Source: Rhodococcus sp. KBS0724
Lineage (GTDB): Bacteria; Actinomycetota; Actinomycetes; Mycobacteriales; Mycobacteriaceae
DNA: 64,000 nucleotides
Reading direction: 5' to 3'
Assembly (NCBI RefSeq): GCF_005938745.2
Contig: NZ_VCBX02000001.1
Location: forward strand, 5,532,501 to 5,596,500
This document shows, in pieces, positions 54,508 through 62,696 of this stretch. Every line of letters starts with the position of its first letter. The stretch's first letter is position 1. The notes below the pieces were generated by a model that made no database searches, was not told the origin of the DNA, and was given only the letters and a program-made list of their open reading frames with translations. The position numbers and the translations under genes are program-made.

Positions 54508-55826
54508 CGGGTCCCCTGCCCAAGTTCGAGTGGCACGTCCGATTCGGGTGTCACCTGCACCGTGTTGCCCCGGGCCAACGGCCCGAGAATGAACTCGTCG
54601 GCGGAAGTCGATTCGCCTCCCAGAAGATCTCCCAGAAGTTCCTTCTCCTGCGCACTTCCGACCGGACCGACATTCCCTCCGGACGTCGGGGCAAAGTCGA
54701 ACTGCTGGGCGATGCCGTCAGTGACTACTGGTGGCGCAGCAGTCTCCGGCGCAGTCGCGCAACTCGGGCCGGCCAACTCGCCGTAGCGAGGACAGTCATC
54801 TCGGGTGTACATCTTGTGGGGTGTGAACTGGAACAGGAATTTTCCGGTCGCGTTCTGCTGCCCCACCGGCCAGAACTCAGTGAACCACTTGTCGGATATG
54901 ACTTTCATCCGCGTGACGATGGGTGCGAATTCCCTACTACCGTCGGCAACTACGCTCAGTACCGGCGAAAGTTGCGTGGTGATGTCGACGATCTTGTCCG
55001 TGTTGTTGTCGAGTACGGAACCGACCTCCGACAGTGTGGTCGAACCGGCAGTCAACAAGGCTGTCAATGCGGCATCCTTCTCTGCCAAGGTTCGCATCGG
55101 CACGACGGAATGGTGTACGGCATCAAGAAGGTCTGGTGCCGCTTCTTGGAGACCGCGGATGGCAGAAGACAACGCATCCAGGGTTGAAGGTTCACCGGTC
55201 GGTGTGGTCAGCTCACCGAGTTCGCCGGCAATTCGGCGGAGTTGCTCACCTGCAGTGACGATATCGGCACCCCGACGATCTGTTGCCGCCGCAACAACGG
55301 CCAGCATTCCCAGCGTGCGATCAGTTCCGATACGTGCTGTCGCCGAGACAATTTCACGGAGTTTTGTCAACGCGGTTTGCAACTGAACGGTCGAAAGGCT
55401 CTCGTCCTGTTCGATTTCCGCGTGTGGGGACAGCGGCGGTCCACTGCCGTTGTCCACCAACTGAACGGACGATACGGCAAAGACGTTGCTGGGCACCACA
55501 CGCGCTGTCACGGTCGCCGGAATCCCGGCTGCATACTCCGGTTTCAGCGCAATGCCGACATACTTCTTCTCGCCGCCGCTCGACGTATCCACACTGTTCA
55601 CCACTCCGACCAGCACTCCTCGAAACTTCACATCCGAACGCGCAGGCAACCCGTCACCGACATCGGCGAGAACCGCTGTGACCTCGAAAGCCTTGCCGAA
55701 AACTCCGTTCATCTTCGCGATCAATCCGGTGATCAGCAGCGCCACGACGATCAGTGCACTGACACCGTGCACGAGAAGTGTTGTCGCAGAGGGGCCTCGG
55801 CCGTCGGCTTCGAACAGTATCGGCAT
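54504..55826 (-). CDS. mceA: Mce-family protein, MceA position
   Basis: A 440-residue subunit: one transmembrane helix (ALIVVALLITGLIAKMNGVFG, about 24-44), an MCE domain (DGLPARSDVKFRGVLVGVVNSVDT), a helical coil with VVAAATDRRGADIVTAGEQL, and a Gly/Glu-rich C-terminus. The start is ATG 55826 or TTG 55829, immediately after the YrbEB stop. It is the first mce gene after the two permeases, the usual order for the whole transporter. Confidence 0.9.
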   Translation of the reverse strand: MPILFEADGRGPSATTLLVHGVSALIVVALLITGLIAKMNGVFGKAFEVTAVLADVGDGLPARSDVKFRGVLVGVVNSVDTSSGGEKKYVGIALKPEYAAGIPATVTARVVPSNVFAVSSVQLVDNGSGPPLSPHAEIEQDESLSTVQLQTALTKLREIVSATARIGTDRTLGMLAVVAAATDRRGADIVTAGEQLRRIAGELGELTTPTGEPSTLDALSSAIRGLQEAAPDLLDAVHHSVVPMRTLAEKDAALTALLTAGSTTLSEVGSVLDNNTDKIVDITTQLSPVLSVVADGSREFAPIVTRMKVISDKWFTEFWPVGQQNATGKFLFQFTPHKMYTRDDCPRYGELAGPSCATAPETAAPPVVTDGIAQQFDFAPTSGGNVGPVGSAQEKELLGDLLGGESTSADEFILGPLARGNTVQVTPESDVPLELGQGTR

Positions 55827-55829
55827 CAA

Positions 55830-56684
55830 CTACCCACCCAGCCTTGCTCCGGAGCCGATGCCCCAGAATGCCACTGTGAGCAACAGATTGACGACGATCA
55901 TCGCCGAGATGCTCGCCCGCATCGCTCGGCCGGCCGCAGTCCCGACCCCTTGCGGGCCACCGGAAGCAAAGAAGCCGTAGTAACACTGGATGGTAGAGGT
56001 AATAATCACGAAGACAACAGCTTTCACCAATGAGTAACCGATGTCCGTGGCACTGAGAACTAACCGGAAGTAGTGCTCGTAGGTTCCGCTCGACACTCCC
56101 CCCGACAACCCGATCACTACCTTCACGGCAAGGTAGTTCAAGGCGAGACAGAGCAGATACAGCGGCACCACTGCGACTACGGATGCCATCAGCCTTGTTG
56201 TCACGAGATACGGAATGGGACGGATCGCCAGCGCTTCCATCGCGTCGATCTCCTCCGAGATCCGCATCGCACCCAGTTGCGCTGTGAAGCGGCAGCCCGC
56301 CTGCGCGGCAAAAGCCAACGAGGCCATGATGGGGGCCAGCTCCCTCGTTGTTGCAGTCGACGCGATCATTCCGGTCGCCGGCTCCAACCCCAGCAGATGC
56401 AGCGCGTTGTAGCCTTCGATTCCCACGATCGCTCCGGCCGCCGCGCCCAGAACGATGATCACACCTGCAGTTCCGCCGCCGACCACGATCGAGCCGTTGC
56501 CCCACGTGACGTCGGCGAGGATCCGCAGAAATTCCTTCCGGTAATGCCTCAAGGTCCAGGGAACTGCGGCCAGTGCTCGGCCCAGAAAGGTGACCATGTG
56601 GCCCAGCCGCATGACAACTGTTGCTTGCGCCGTAACCACTTTGACGGCTGACCTCATGCCCGGTGGGTAATACCGCGATGCCAT
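55830..56684 (-). CDS. yrbEB: MlaE-family permease, YrbEB type
   Basis: A 284-residue ABC-type permease with about five helices and the MlaE signatures TTRELAPIMASLAFAAQAGCRFTAQLGAMRISEEIDAMEALAI (core RISEEIDAMEALAI), facing the ATPase. Together with YrbEA it forms the membrane channel beneath the Mce needle; the ATPase (MceG/Mkl type) is normally encoded elsewhere and none is found in this window. ATG follows the YrbEA stop directly. Confidence 0.93.
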   Translation of the reverse strand: MASRYYPPGMRSAVKVVTAQATVVMRLGHMVTFLGRALAAVPWTLRHYRKEFLRILADVTWGNGSIVVGGGTAGVIIVLGAAAGAIVGIEGYNALHLLGLEPATGMIASTATTRELAPIMASLAFAAQAGCRFTAQLGAMRISEEIDAMEALAIRPIPYLVTTRLMASVVAVVPLYLLCLALNYLAVKVVIGLSGGVSSGTYEHYFRLVLSATDIGYSLVKAVVFVIITSTIQCYYGFFASGGPQGVGTAAGRAMRASISAMIVVNLLLTVAFWGIGSGARLGG

Positions 56685-57545
56685 CTAGAAACCCGTCCGC
56701 GGAAACATCAACACGTACAACTGTGTCAGGACCACATTCACGACCATGAGGAGCAAAATTGATGCCACCACTGTGGCATTGACCGAGTTGGCAACGCCGG
56801 CAGGTCCACCGCGAGTGGTAAGTCCCTTGTGGCAAGCCACGATTGCCACTATCGCGCCGTAGAGGACTGCCTTGATCATCGTCAGGAAGAAATCACCGAC
56901 GGTGGCAAAGGATGCAAAAGTCGAGACAAAACTGCCGGGAGTGCCGTTCTGGACAAAGGTGTTGAACAGGTAGCCGGAAAAGAATCCCACAAAGCAGACG
57001 AGCCCCGTCAGCGCAACACCAACCGTGATCGCTGCCACCAGCCTGGGCACCACAAGCCTGCGGATGACGGAGATCCCCATGACCTCCAACGCATCGATCT
57101 CGTCGCGGATCTTGCGTGATCCGAGGTCAGCGCATATCGCCGATCCCGCTGCCGATGCCATGAGCAAGGCAGCGACCATGGGAGCGCCCTGCCTGATCAC
57201 TGCGAGGCCGCTGGCGGCCCCGGCCAGCGACGTCGCGCCGACTTGTCCGGCGAGCAGGCCGAATTGAATCGACAGTGTGACGCCGATCGGTATCGCGACA
57301 AACAATGTCGGAACCGCGGATGCCGAAGCCATGAAGGCCGTCTGACGAACGAACTCCGCAACCGGAAAACGGAATGTCACGATGTCGATCACCAAGTACT
57401 GGATCGCACGAAGCCCGAGAACACATTGTCCACCAACCGTTTCCAGTGCGGCAACGGGATGCCGTCGCGTATACCCGTGCATCCAACCGGTGATTTCGCT
57501 TGATGCAGAACGCTTCTGGCCAAAACTTCGATCTGGGATCTCCAT
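56685..57545 (-). CDS. yrbEA: MlaE-family permease, YrbEA type
   Basis: A 286-residue permease, first gene of the mce operon. Helices start about residue 70; the EIDALEVMGISVIRRLVVPR motif that couples to the ATPase is at about 154-173. It has the MlaE patterns VRQTAFMASASAVPTLFVAIPIGVTLSIQF and AICADLGSRKIRDEIDALEVMG. The start is ATG 57545. The next sequence upstream, to 58398, is a long non-coding gap with an ATGCTGAGCA-type site about 170 bases before this start. Confidence 0.93.
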   Translation of the reverse strand: MEIPDRSFGQKRSASSEITGWMHGYTRRHPVAALETVGGQCVLGLRAIQYLVIDIVTFRFPVAEFVRQTAFMASASAVPTLFVAIPIGVTLSIQFGLLAGQVGATSLAGAASGLAVIRQGAPMVAALLMASAAGSAICADLGSRKIRDEIDALEVMGISVIRRLVVPRLVAAITVGVALTGLVCFVGFFSGYLFNTFVQNGTPGSFVSTFASFATVGDFFLTMIKAVLYGAIVAIVACHKGLTTRGGPAGVANSVNATVVASILLLMVVNVVLTQLYVLMFPRTGF

Positions 57546-57717
57546 GGATCTTCCACTTTCCGTTCGCCCACAAGTTCAGTTCGCCGCCGCATACGAGGGT
57601 GGGCACGCATTGCGTCGAACCTGCCGTCACTGCTACCGAGCGATCTGCCACCTTCCGAACTGAGCATTGCCCCCAAAAGATGATGCCCACCTGTGCGGAA
57701 ATCAGCTTTCACTTAAA

Positions 57718-57739
57718 ATGCTGAGCACCTTCTTAGCAT
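57718..57739. promoter_or_regulatory. ATGCTGAGCA-type operator upstream of mce operon
   Basis: ATGCTGAGCAC (57718-57728) matches 10 of 11 bases of ATGCTGAGCAT in the P450/tetR intergenic region, and TTAGCAT follows at 57733-57739 as a further half-site. It lies about 173 bases upstream of yrbEA. The shared palindrome suggests the neighbouring TetR regulator (47197) controls both the P450 operon and uptake. Confidence 0.6.
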
Positions 57740-58089
57740 GAGTTGTCGAATGAGGTCAAGATCACAGCGTGTATCGAACCTTCGTCGCCGAGTGCGCATT
57801 ACAGCATTTCCCCCATCGAACACACTGAAACACCCGCTCTCGCAGGGCGAATCAACGTAAGGAGCGCGACTTCATCTCGATCAATGCAATGAATCAGTTT
57901 CTATTGCAAGGCAATCGGGAAAAATCCCCGCCGGTCCATCAAAAATCTCGTCACGTCACCCATGGACATTGCTACCCCCTCGAGACATGCGCGAAACGAA
58001 GATCAACCCACCCGGGCCCGGCCTGCAAGGGCAAACCCTGCCGCAGTAAACCCGGCTGAGCGGCACCTTGCTGAGCGAACATAAAACTA

Positions 58090-58110
58090 GACACTATCGC
58101 GCAAAGTGTC
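58090..58110. promoter_or_regulatory. GACACT-N9-AGTGTC inverted repeat
   Basis: GACACT (58090-58095) and AGTGTC (58105-58110) are perfect inverted repeats with a 9-base spacer in the 853-base non-coding gap, near a low-GC stretch (ATAAAACTAG). It has the form of a TetR- or FadR-type operator. No gene starts nearby on either strand except the mce operon 550 bases away, so its target is not evident. Confidence 0.4.
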
Positions 58111-58398
58111 AAGGAAAATGGTTCTGCGCAGGTCTGCAAGTCGTCTTCGGCGCCGCTGGTGAAATCGACCGGCACAGGTCGCGACAACAAGACCAGCCGC
58201 CTGGCGTGTGAACACAGGCGGCTATGGCAAATCACGAGCTATCGACACAGTCGATCAGCTTTCAGTTGCACTGCAAAAGAGCACCATTGACGACGCGCTC
58301 ACACACTGTCGGTGATTCGCGCGTCGTCTTCCAGGCAGCGCTGGGCGAGCGTCGCTCGACGCTCGCCCACTGCCAATAGTTCTCCGAACTATTTCGTT

Positions 58399-59559
58399 TC
58401 AGACCTTCGGCCCCTCCAAAATGGTCACTGCAGCAACGGCAGTCGGCCCACCGACGTTGTGTGCCAAACCGATCCGGGCACCGTCAACCTGATTGACGGA
58501 GTCCCCACGCAGCTGTTCGAACAACTCGACGCACTGCGCGACACCCGTTGCTCCCGGCGGGTGCCCCTTGGCGATCAGACCTCCACTCGGATTCACCGGA
58601 ATGGAGCCGCCGATCCCGGTAGCTCCCGATTCGATGAGTTTGAACCCCTCGAACCGGTCGGCGAAGCCGAGATCCTCGTAACTGATCAACTCGATGCCGG
58701 TGAAGAAGTCGTGTACCTCTGCGACATCCACGTCGGACGGGGTCATGCCGGCCATCGAAAAGGCCTGCTTTGCAGCGCGAACCGTGGCGGGGAACGACGT
58801 CATATCGCGCTTGTGCTGATGCATGACGGAATCCAGACCCAAGCCGACGCCGCGGATCCAGACCGGACGATCGGTGTACCTCCCCACGACGTCTTCTGCC
58901 GCCAGCACCAACGCTGCCGCGCCGTCACTCTGTGGAGCGCAATCGTAGGCACTGAACGGCGTCACGATGGTCGGCGCGTTCAATGCTTCCTCGATGGTGA
59001 TCTCGAACCGCTTGCAGGCCTTCGGGTTATTGACGCCGTGAAGATGATTCTTGACGGCCACCATGGCCATATGCTCCCGGGTGGCAGGAGATTCGTGCAG
59101 GTAGCGACGCACATGTAAGGCGAAGCCGGCCGGAGCCACCAGACCGAGCGGGTAATCCCACGCCATGTCGCGGGCCATCGCTTCCCACTCCCACAGCATG
59201 TCCTTCGATGCACTCTCACGGAGTTTATCCGCGCCCATGACCACCGCGACGTCGAATGCTCCCGACGCGATTCCGAACAGCGCGTTGCGCACGGCATCAT
59301 GGCCTGTTGCACAGGAGTTTTCGATGCGAGTCACCGGAATGTCTCCCAGTCCGAGAGTGTCTGCGAGAATGCCGGACGGGAACCCGTCGGGCGTTCCCAT
59401 CGCACCGAACCAGGCCGCCTGCAGATCGGACTTGTCCAAGCCCTTGTCGACACTGGCGGCGCATTCGGAGAACGCCATGGGCAACAGGTCTTTGATACCC
59501 AGGGTGAAATGTTCGGCAAAGGGTGTCATCCCCGCGCCGACTATCGCCACGTTTCTCAT
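58399..59559 (-). CDS. SCP2-type thiolase (acetyl-CoA acetyltransferase/lipid-transfer protein family)
   Basis: A 386-residue thiolase-fold protein. The nucleophile Cys83 sits in IENSCATGHDAV, the next motif is AEVHDFFTGIEL, and the last is KGHPPGATGVAQ with the active His. These are SCP2/lipid-transfer-type thiolases, some of which cleave side chains of sterols or act as aldolases with a DUF35 partner. It overlaps the DUF35-domain gene by 4 bases (59556-59559), so the two form a probable complex. It is the second of two genes; the operon has a cluster of GAGAAT half-sites upstream. Confidence 0.92.
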   Translation of the reverse strand: MRNVAIVGAGMTPFAEHFTLGIKDLLPMAFSECAASVDKGLDKSDLQAAWFGAMGTPDGFPSGILADTLGLGDIPVTRIENSCATGHDAVRNALFGIASGAFDVAVVMGADKLRESASKDMLWEWEAMARDMAWDYPLGLVAPAGFALHVRRYLHESPATREHMAMVAVKNHLHGVNNPKACKRFEITIEEALNAPTIVTPFSAYDCAPQSDGAAALVLAAEDVVGRYTDRPVWIRGVGLGLDSVMHQHKRDMTSFPATVRAAKQAFSMAGMTPSDVDVAEVHDFFTGIELISYEDLGFADRFEGFKLIESGATGIGGSIPVNPSGGLIAKGHPPGATGVAQCVELFEQLRGDSVNQVDGARIGLAHNVGGPTAVAAVTILEGPKV

Positions 59560-60749
59560 ACCGCCTCCTGCTCGATCAGAAATGCTGTTTCCGGTTCGAA
59601 TGCGTATCCGTAGTCCGGCACCCCGGAGCGAATCGCCACCCGGCGTAGAACCATTCGGCCACGATCGCCGAGATCAACTGTTCCCGGTTCGACGCCGGTC
59701 ACCTTGACGAGCGCACGAACGTCGACGTCGTCGAGTTCCACGATCACCAGGGAATACGGAGTCTTCAGTCCGGGAACCGGAACATGCACGGTTACTTCGG
59801 TATACACAGATCCGGTACGTGGGAGTGGCACAAAGGTGTAGTCCGTCTTCAGTGTGCCGTCGTTGTCGACACGATACCGAGGAGGAAAGTCCAGGTCTTC
59901 ACTGTCTTCGTATTTTCCGGCTTCCCACCGGACTTTTGCGTCGAAGGCGCGCTCGTAGGCTGCCAGCGAAATGGGAATGTCGGCGCCGGGCACGAACTGG
60001 CCTTCCGCTTTCGGACGTGGCGCAGGTTCGCGGCGATGAACCTCGGCGGTTCCGTCCGCGACCCGGACTCCGGAGAGACTGGCCTGCTCGACGCCGACGA
60101 GGGATCCGGTACTTCCCGAATCGACCATGGCCGCGAGAGCAAAAAGACCCGAACTCGCGCCGAGTGTCGGGAGCCGAACTGGCTCTCCCGCACACAATGC
60201 CGCGGCCTGCTTGTGTTCGACACCGGCTACCGCGACGGGGGCATCCACCCACGCAGCTGACAATGATGCGGCAAATCCGCGTTCCTTGAGCAACCGTGGA
60301 TCGCCGTAATCATGGACGACTCCAATGGAGTTACGAGTACGCACGGGAAGGCTACGTGAGACCCGAGCGGCGGTACGGACGCGCAATCCGTGGTCCGAGG
60401 TCAGTACGGCGGCCGCCCCGGCAGGTTCGAGGTCGACGCCGATGATCAGTGTCCGAGGTCGAGCATTGCTGACAGCGTCGAGCGTTGCGGGCGCACCGCC
60501 GAGGCGCTCGACCACCTCCAGTTCGGGATCCAGTCCGAGTCCGGCCAGCAGGACCGCGGCATTACTGCTTTCCAGCAGCGGCAGATCCCGGCTGACGAGA
60601 ATGACGTGCTCCACGGAGGTACTGGTGCTACACGCCGCTCTGCCGGCTTCGACTGCGAGAGTGATCGCGTCCTCGTCGTCACCCGGCACGCGGGAATCCG
60701 ACGTCCCCCAGCACGGTAGGTACGTCCCTATCGAAGCGATGTATGACAT
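59556..60749 (-). CDS. Thiolase/HMG-CoA-synthase-fold protein fused to a C-terminal DUF35 OB-fold
   Basis: A 397-residue two-domain protein. Residues 1-250 resemble a KAS III/HMG-CoA synthase-like fold (YIASIGTYLPCWG; DDEDAITLAVEAGRAA; ASSGLFALAAMVDSGS) but no active-site Cys in the usual CxxG context is visible. Residues about 270-397 resemble DUF35 (YERAFDAKVRWEAGKYEDS, DFPPRY, TGSVYTEVTVHVPVPGLKTPYSLVIVELDD). The Zn-ribbon cysteines common to DUF35 partners are absent. Such proteins serve as partners of SCP2-type thiolases, as in sterol side-chain aldolases. ATG 60749 has GGGGAG upstream. Confidence 0.78.
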   Translation of the reverse strand: MSYIASIGTYLPCWGTSDSRVPGDDEDAITLAVEAGRAACSTSTSVEHVILVSRDLPLLESSNAAVLLAGLGLDPELEVVERLGGAPATLDAVSNARPRTLIIGVDLEPAGAAAVLTSDHGLRVRTAARVSRSLPVRTRNSIGVVHDYGDPRLLKERGFAASLSAAWVDAPVAVAGVEHKQAAALCAGEPVRLPTLGASSGLFALAAMVDSGSTGSLVGVEQASLSGVRVADGTAEVHRREPAPRPKAEGQFVPGADIPISLAAYERAFDAKVRWEAGKYEDSEDLDFPPRYRVDNDGTLKTDYTFVPLPRTGSVYTEVTVHVPVPGLKTPYSLVIVELDDVDVRALVKVTGVEPGTVDLGDRGRMVLRRVAIRSGVPDYGYAFEPETAFLIEQEAV

Positions 60750-60873
60750 GCCAGTCTCCCCGTAATCGTGAAAATCGCTCAGAACTTCAAGCGAGAGCAG
60801 GTACACGGTGAATCAGGAGGTCACTCCCTAGAGCCATCGAGTGCATCTCGTTTCCCTCTGATTTGAATACGTT

Positions 60874-60913
60874 ATTCTCATAAATGAGAATACTGCATTC
60901 TCGCTGTGAGAAT
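60874..60913. promoter_or_regulatory. Four alternating GAGAAT/ATTCTC half-sites
   Basis: ATTCTC (60874-60879), GAGAAT (60886-60891), ATTCTC (60897-60902) and GAGAAT (60908-60913) alternate at 22-23-base spacing. The centre pair, GAGAAT-ACTGC-ATTCTC, is the same form as site 1 (39696). ATTCTCAT-AA-ATGAGAAT is also perfect. The cluster is 125-164 bases upstream of the thiolase-operon start, so it may bind two or more dimers. Confidence 0.7.
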
Positions 60914-61029
60914 TGTAGCAATCAGAGCGACTCTCGCATAGCCCCACGAATGCGAGCCATCTATGCCGATCGCCAGACTTCCCCCTGAGTGATCTGCCCT
61001 TCTTCGACTCTTGCGGGCATCATGAAAGC

Positions 61030-61046
61030 GAGAGTATGGTTCTCAT
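61030..61046. promoter_or_regulatory. GAGAAT-type operator site 4
   Basis: GAGAGTATGGTTCTC followed by AT, a 5-base inverted repeat over TATGG with one mismatch, 22 bases before the dioxygenase start. It matches site 2 (41334) at 14 of 17 bases, and sits at the same distance from its gene (22 bases), strongly suggesting the same repressor. Confidence 0.65.
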
Positions 61047-61068
61047 AAATTGAAGGGAGATTCTTCTG

Positions 61069-61872
61069 ATGGAGACTAAGGCGCTCAGCCCGGCATTGGG
61101 CGTAGAGGTCATCGGTATCGACAGCTTGGACGACGAGGCTGTAGTTGCGAGATGCCTGGAGGCATTGAAGTGGCGCGGTGTACTACTCATCCGCGGTTTG
61201 CACCTCGACGACGATGCTCAGATCGCATTCAGCCGCAAGCTCGGACCGGTATTGGCCCCCGCGGGCAAGGAAATTTTCAAGGTCACGCTCGACCCGGCCA
61301 AGAACCCGTCGGCCGAATACCTTCGGGGCACGTTCAATTGGCACATCGACGACACCACCAACGACGTGCCGGCCAAGGCGACGATGCTGACTGCGCGGCA
61401 CGTGGCCATGACGGGCGGAGGCACCGAATTCGCCAGCACGTACGCGGCGTACGAGAATCTGCCGGAGCAGGAACGTAAGCGTTACGACGACCTTCGCGTC
61501 GTGCACAGCTTCGAAGCTGCGCAGCGACTTATCGAGCCGAACCCCACTGAGAAGCAACTTGCATCCTGGCGCCATCTGCCCACCCATGAATCATCATTGG
61601 TCTGGGAACACCGCGACGGACGCAAGTCACTCGTCCTCGGCGCAACGGCCGACCACGTCGTGGGAATGCAGCCTGACGAAAGCCGGGCGCTCCTCGACGA
61701 ACTGCTCGCGTGGACCACCCAGGAGCGCTTCTCCTACAGCCACACGTGGGAGGTCGACGACGTGGTCATCTGGGACAACACCGGAATGCTGCATCGTGCA
61801 CTTCCCTACGACCCCAAGTCGGAGCGAACGATGCACCGCACCACAATCCTCGGCAACGAGCCGTGGGCATGA
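61069..61872 (+). CDS. TauD/TfdA-family Fe(II)/2-oxoglutarate dioxygenase
   Basis: A 267-residue enzyme of the taurine/2,4-D dioxygenase family. The metal triad is His92 and Asp94 (NWHIDDTT) with His242 (GMLHRALPYD), and Arg257 near the end would hold 2-oxoglutarate. It hydroxylates and so cleaves a substrate next to a heteroatom, or simply hydroxylates an alicyclic carbon. The ATG has GAAGGGAG about 9 bases upstream. It is the first gene of an operon with one or two SDRs, coupled by an ATGA overlap. Confidence 0.9.
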   Translation: METKALSPALGVEVIGIDSLDDEAVVARCLEALKWRGVLLIRGLHLDDDAQIAFSRKLGPVLAPAGKEIFKVTLDPAKNPSAEYLRGTFNWHIDDTTNDVPAKATMLTARHVAMTGGGTEFASTYAAYENLPEQERKRYDDLRVVHSFEAAQRLIEPNPTEKQLASWRHLPTHESSLVWEHRDGRKSLVLGATADHVVGMQPDESRALLDELLAWTTQERFSYSHTWEVDDVVIWDNTGMLHRALPYDPKSERTMHRTTILGNEPWA

Positions 61873-62615
61873 GCGAATCCGCGAACGGAGAGAACGTGAG
61901 TACTCAGATCACGCGAACTGCAGTTGTCACCGGTGGCAGTTCGGGTATCGGTCGCGCTGTCGCAGAACGTCTGCGCGCCGACGGATACAACGTAGCCACG
62001 ATCGACCTCACACCGTCTGACGAAAAGTATTCGTACACAGCAAATGTCACGGACCGTGCCCGATTGGACGAAGTTCTGGCGGAGATCCGCACAGAATTGG
62101 GTCCCGTCACCATCCTGGTGAACGCAGCCGGCCTCGACGGATTCCAACGATTCACGAAGCTGTCATTCGACGACTGGAAACGCGTCATCGACGTCAACCT
62201 CGACGGCGTGTTCCATTGCTGCCAAGCAGCACTCCCCGACATGCTCGAAGCCGGCTGGGGGCGCATCGTCAACATCTCGTCGTCCAGTGCGCACTCCGGG
62301 CAGCCGTTCATGACGCACTACGTCGCGTCCAAGTCCGCGGTCAACGGCCTCACAAAATCCTTGGCGCTGGAACTCGGCCCCGAGGGAATCACCGTCAACG
62401 CCGTTCCCCCCGGATTCATCGACACCCCGATGCTGCGTACGGCAGAAGGCAAGCGTCTTCTCGGCGGCACCGTCGAAGACCACATTGCCAAGACACCGGT
62501 CCGGCGCGTCGGCCGACCGGAGGACATCGCCGCTGCCTGTGCGTTCCTCATCTCCGAGGAAGCCGGATACATCACCGGTCAGATCCTCGGCGTCAACGGC
62601 GGCCGCAACACCTAG
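61869..62615 (+). CDS. SDR family oxidoreductase (FabG-like)
   Basis: A 248-residue classical SDR: GGSSGIGRA cofactor loop, TIDLTPS after beta-2, NAAG, SSSSAHSG with the catalytic Ser, YVASK, and the C-terminal GVNGGRNT. It is close to the SDR at 44799-45569, including ITVN(A/S)(V/I)PP.(F/I)IDTP. The start could be ATG 61869 (ATGA overlap with the dioxygenase) or GTG 61896, which has GGAGAG upstream. It should oxidise or reduce the product of the dioxygenase or another alcohol in the pathway. Confidence 0.88.
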   Translation: MSESANGENVSTQITRTAVVTGGSSGIGRAVAERLRADGYNVATIDLTPSDEKYSYTANVTDRARLDEVLAEIRTELGPVTILVNAAGLDGFQRFTKLSFDDWKRVIDVNLDGVFHCCQAALPDMLEAGWGRIVNISSSSAHSGQPFMTHYVASKSAVNGLTKSLALELGPEGITVNAVPPGFIDTPMLRTAEGKRLLGGTVEDHIAKTPVRRVGRPEDIAAACAFLISEEAGYITGQILGVNGGRNT

Positions 62616-62696
62616 TCCTTCCGCTGTACGCGCGGCAAAAACACCTGTTGCGCAACCAGTTTGAACAACCCAACACATCAAACGAAGGGATTCACC

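Larger units (their letters stand above)
57546..58398. other. Long non-coding gap between mce operon and thiolase gene
   Basis: 853 bases without a convincing gene. It has a mixed, lower-GC-like composition in places (AAAATG, ATAAAACTAG) and several frames of no protein-like quality. It contains the operator at 57718-57739, the inverted repeat at 58090-58110 and a weaker TTGCTGAGCGA near 58068. It should hold the mce promoter on the minus strand; the thiolase operon runs in from the other side and ends at 58399. The rest may be unrecognised RNA or degraded sequence. Confidence 0.6.
60750..61068. other. Divergent regulatory region, thiolase operon and dioxygenase operon
   Basis: 319 bases without a gene. 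It serves the thiolase operon (minus) and the TauD-type dioxygenase operon (plus). It contains a four-half-site cluster at 60874-60913 and a single site at 61030-61044, with the 11-mer TTCTCATAAAT occurring at both 60875-60885 and 61041-61050 (one base short in the second). Nothing else is evident. Confidence 0.65.

Noticed and set aside
57972..58235. 87-codon frame on the minus strand in the mce-thiolase gap
   Set aside because: The sequence is Cys/Arg/Leu-rich without a plausible ribosome site, domain or hydrophobic segment, and it crosses the GACACT inverted repeat. It looks like an accidental open frame.
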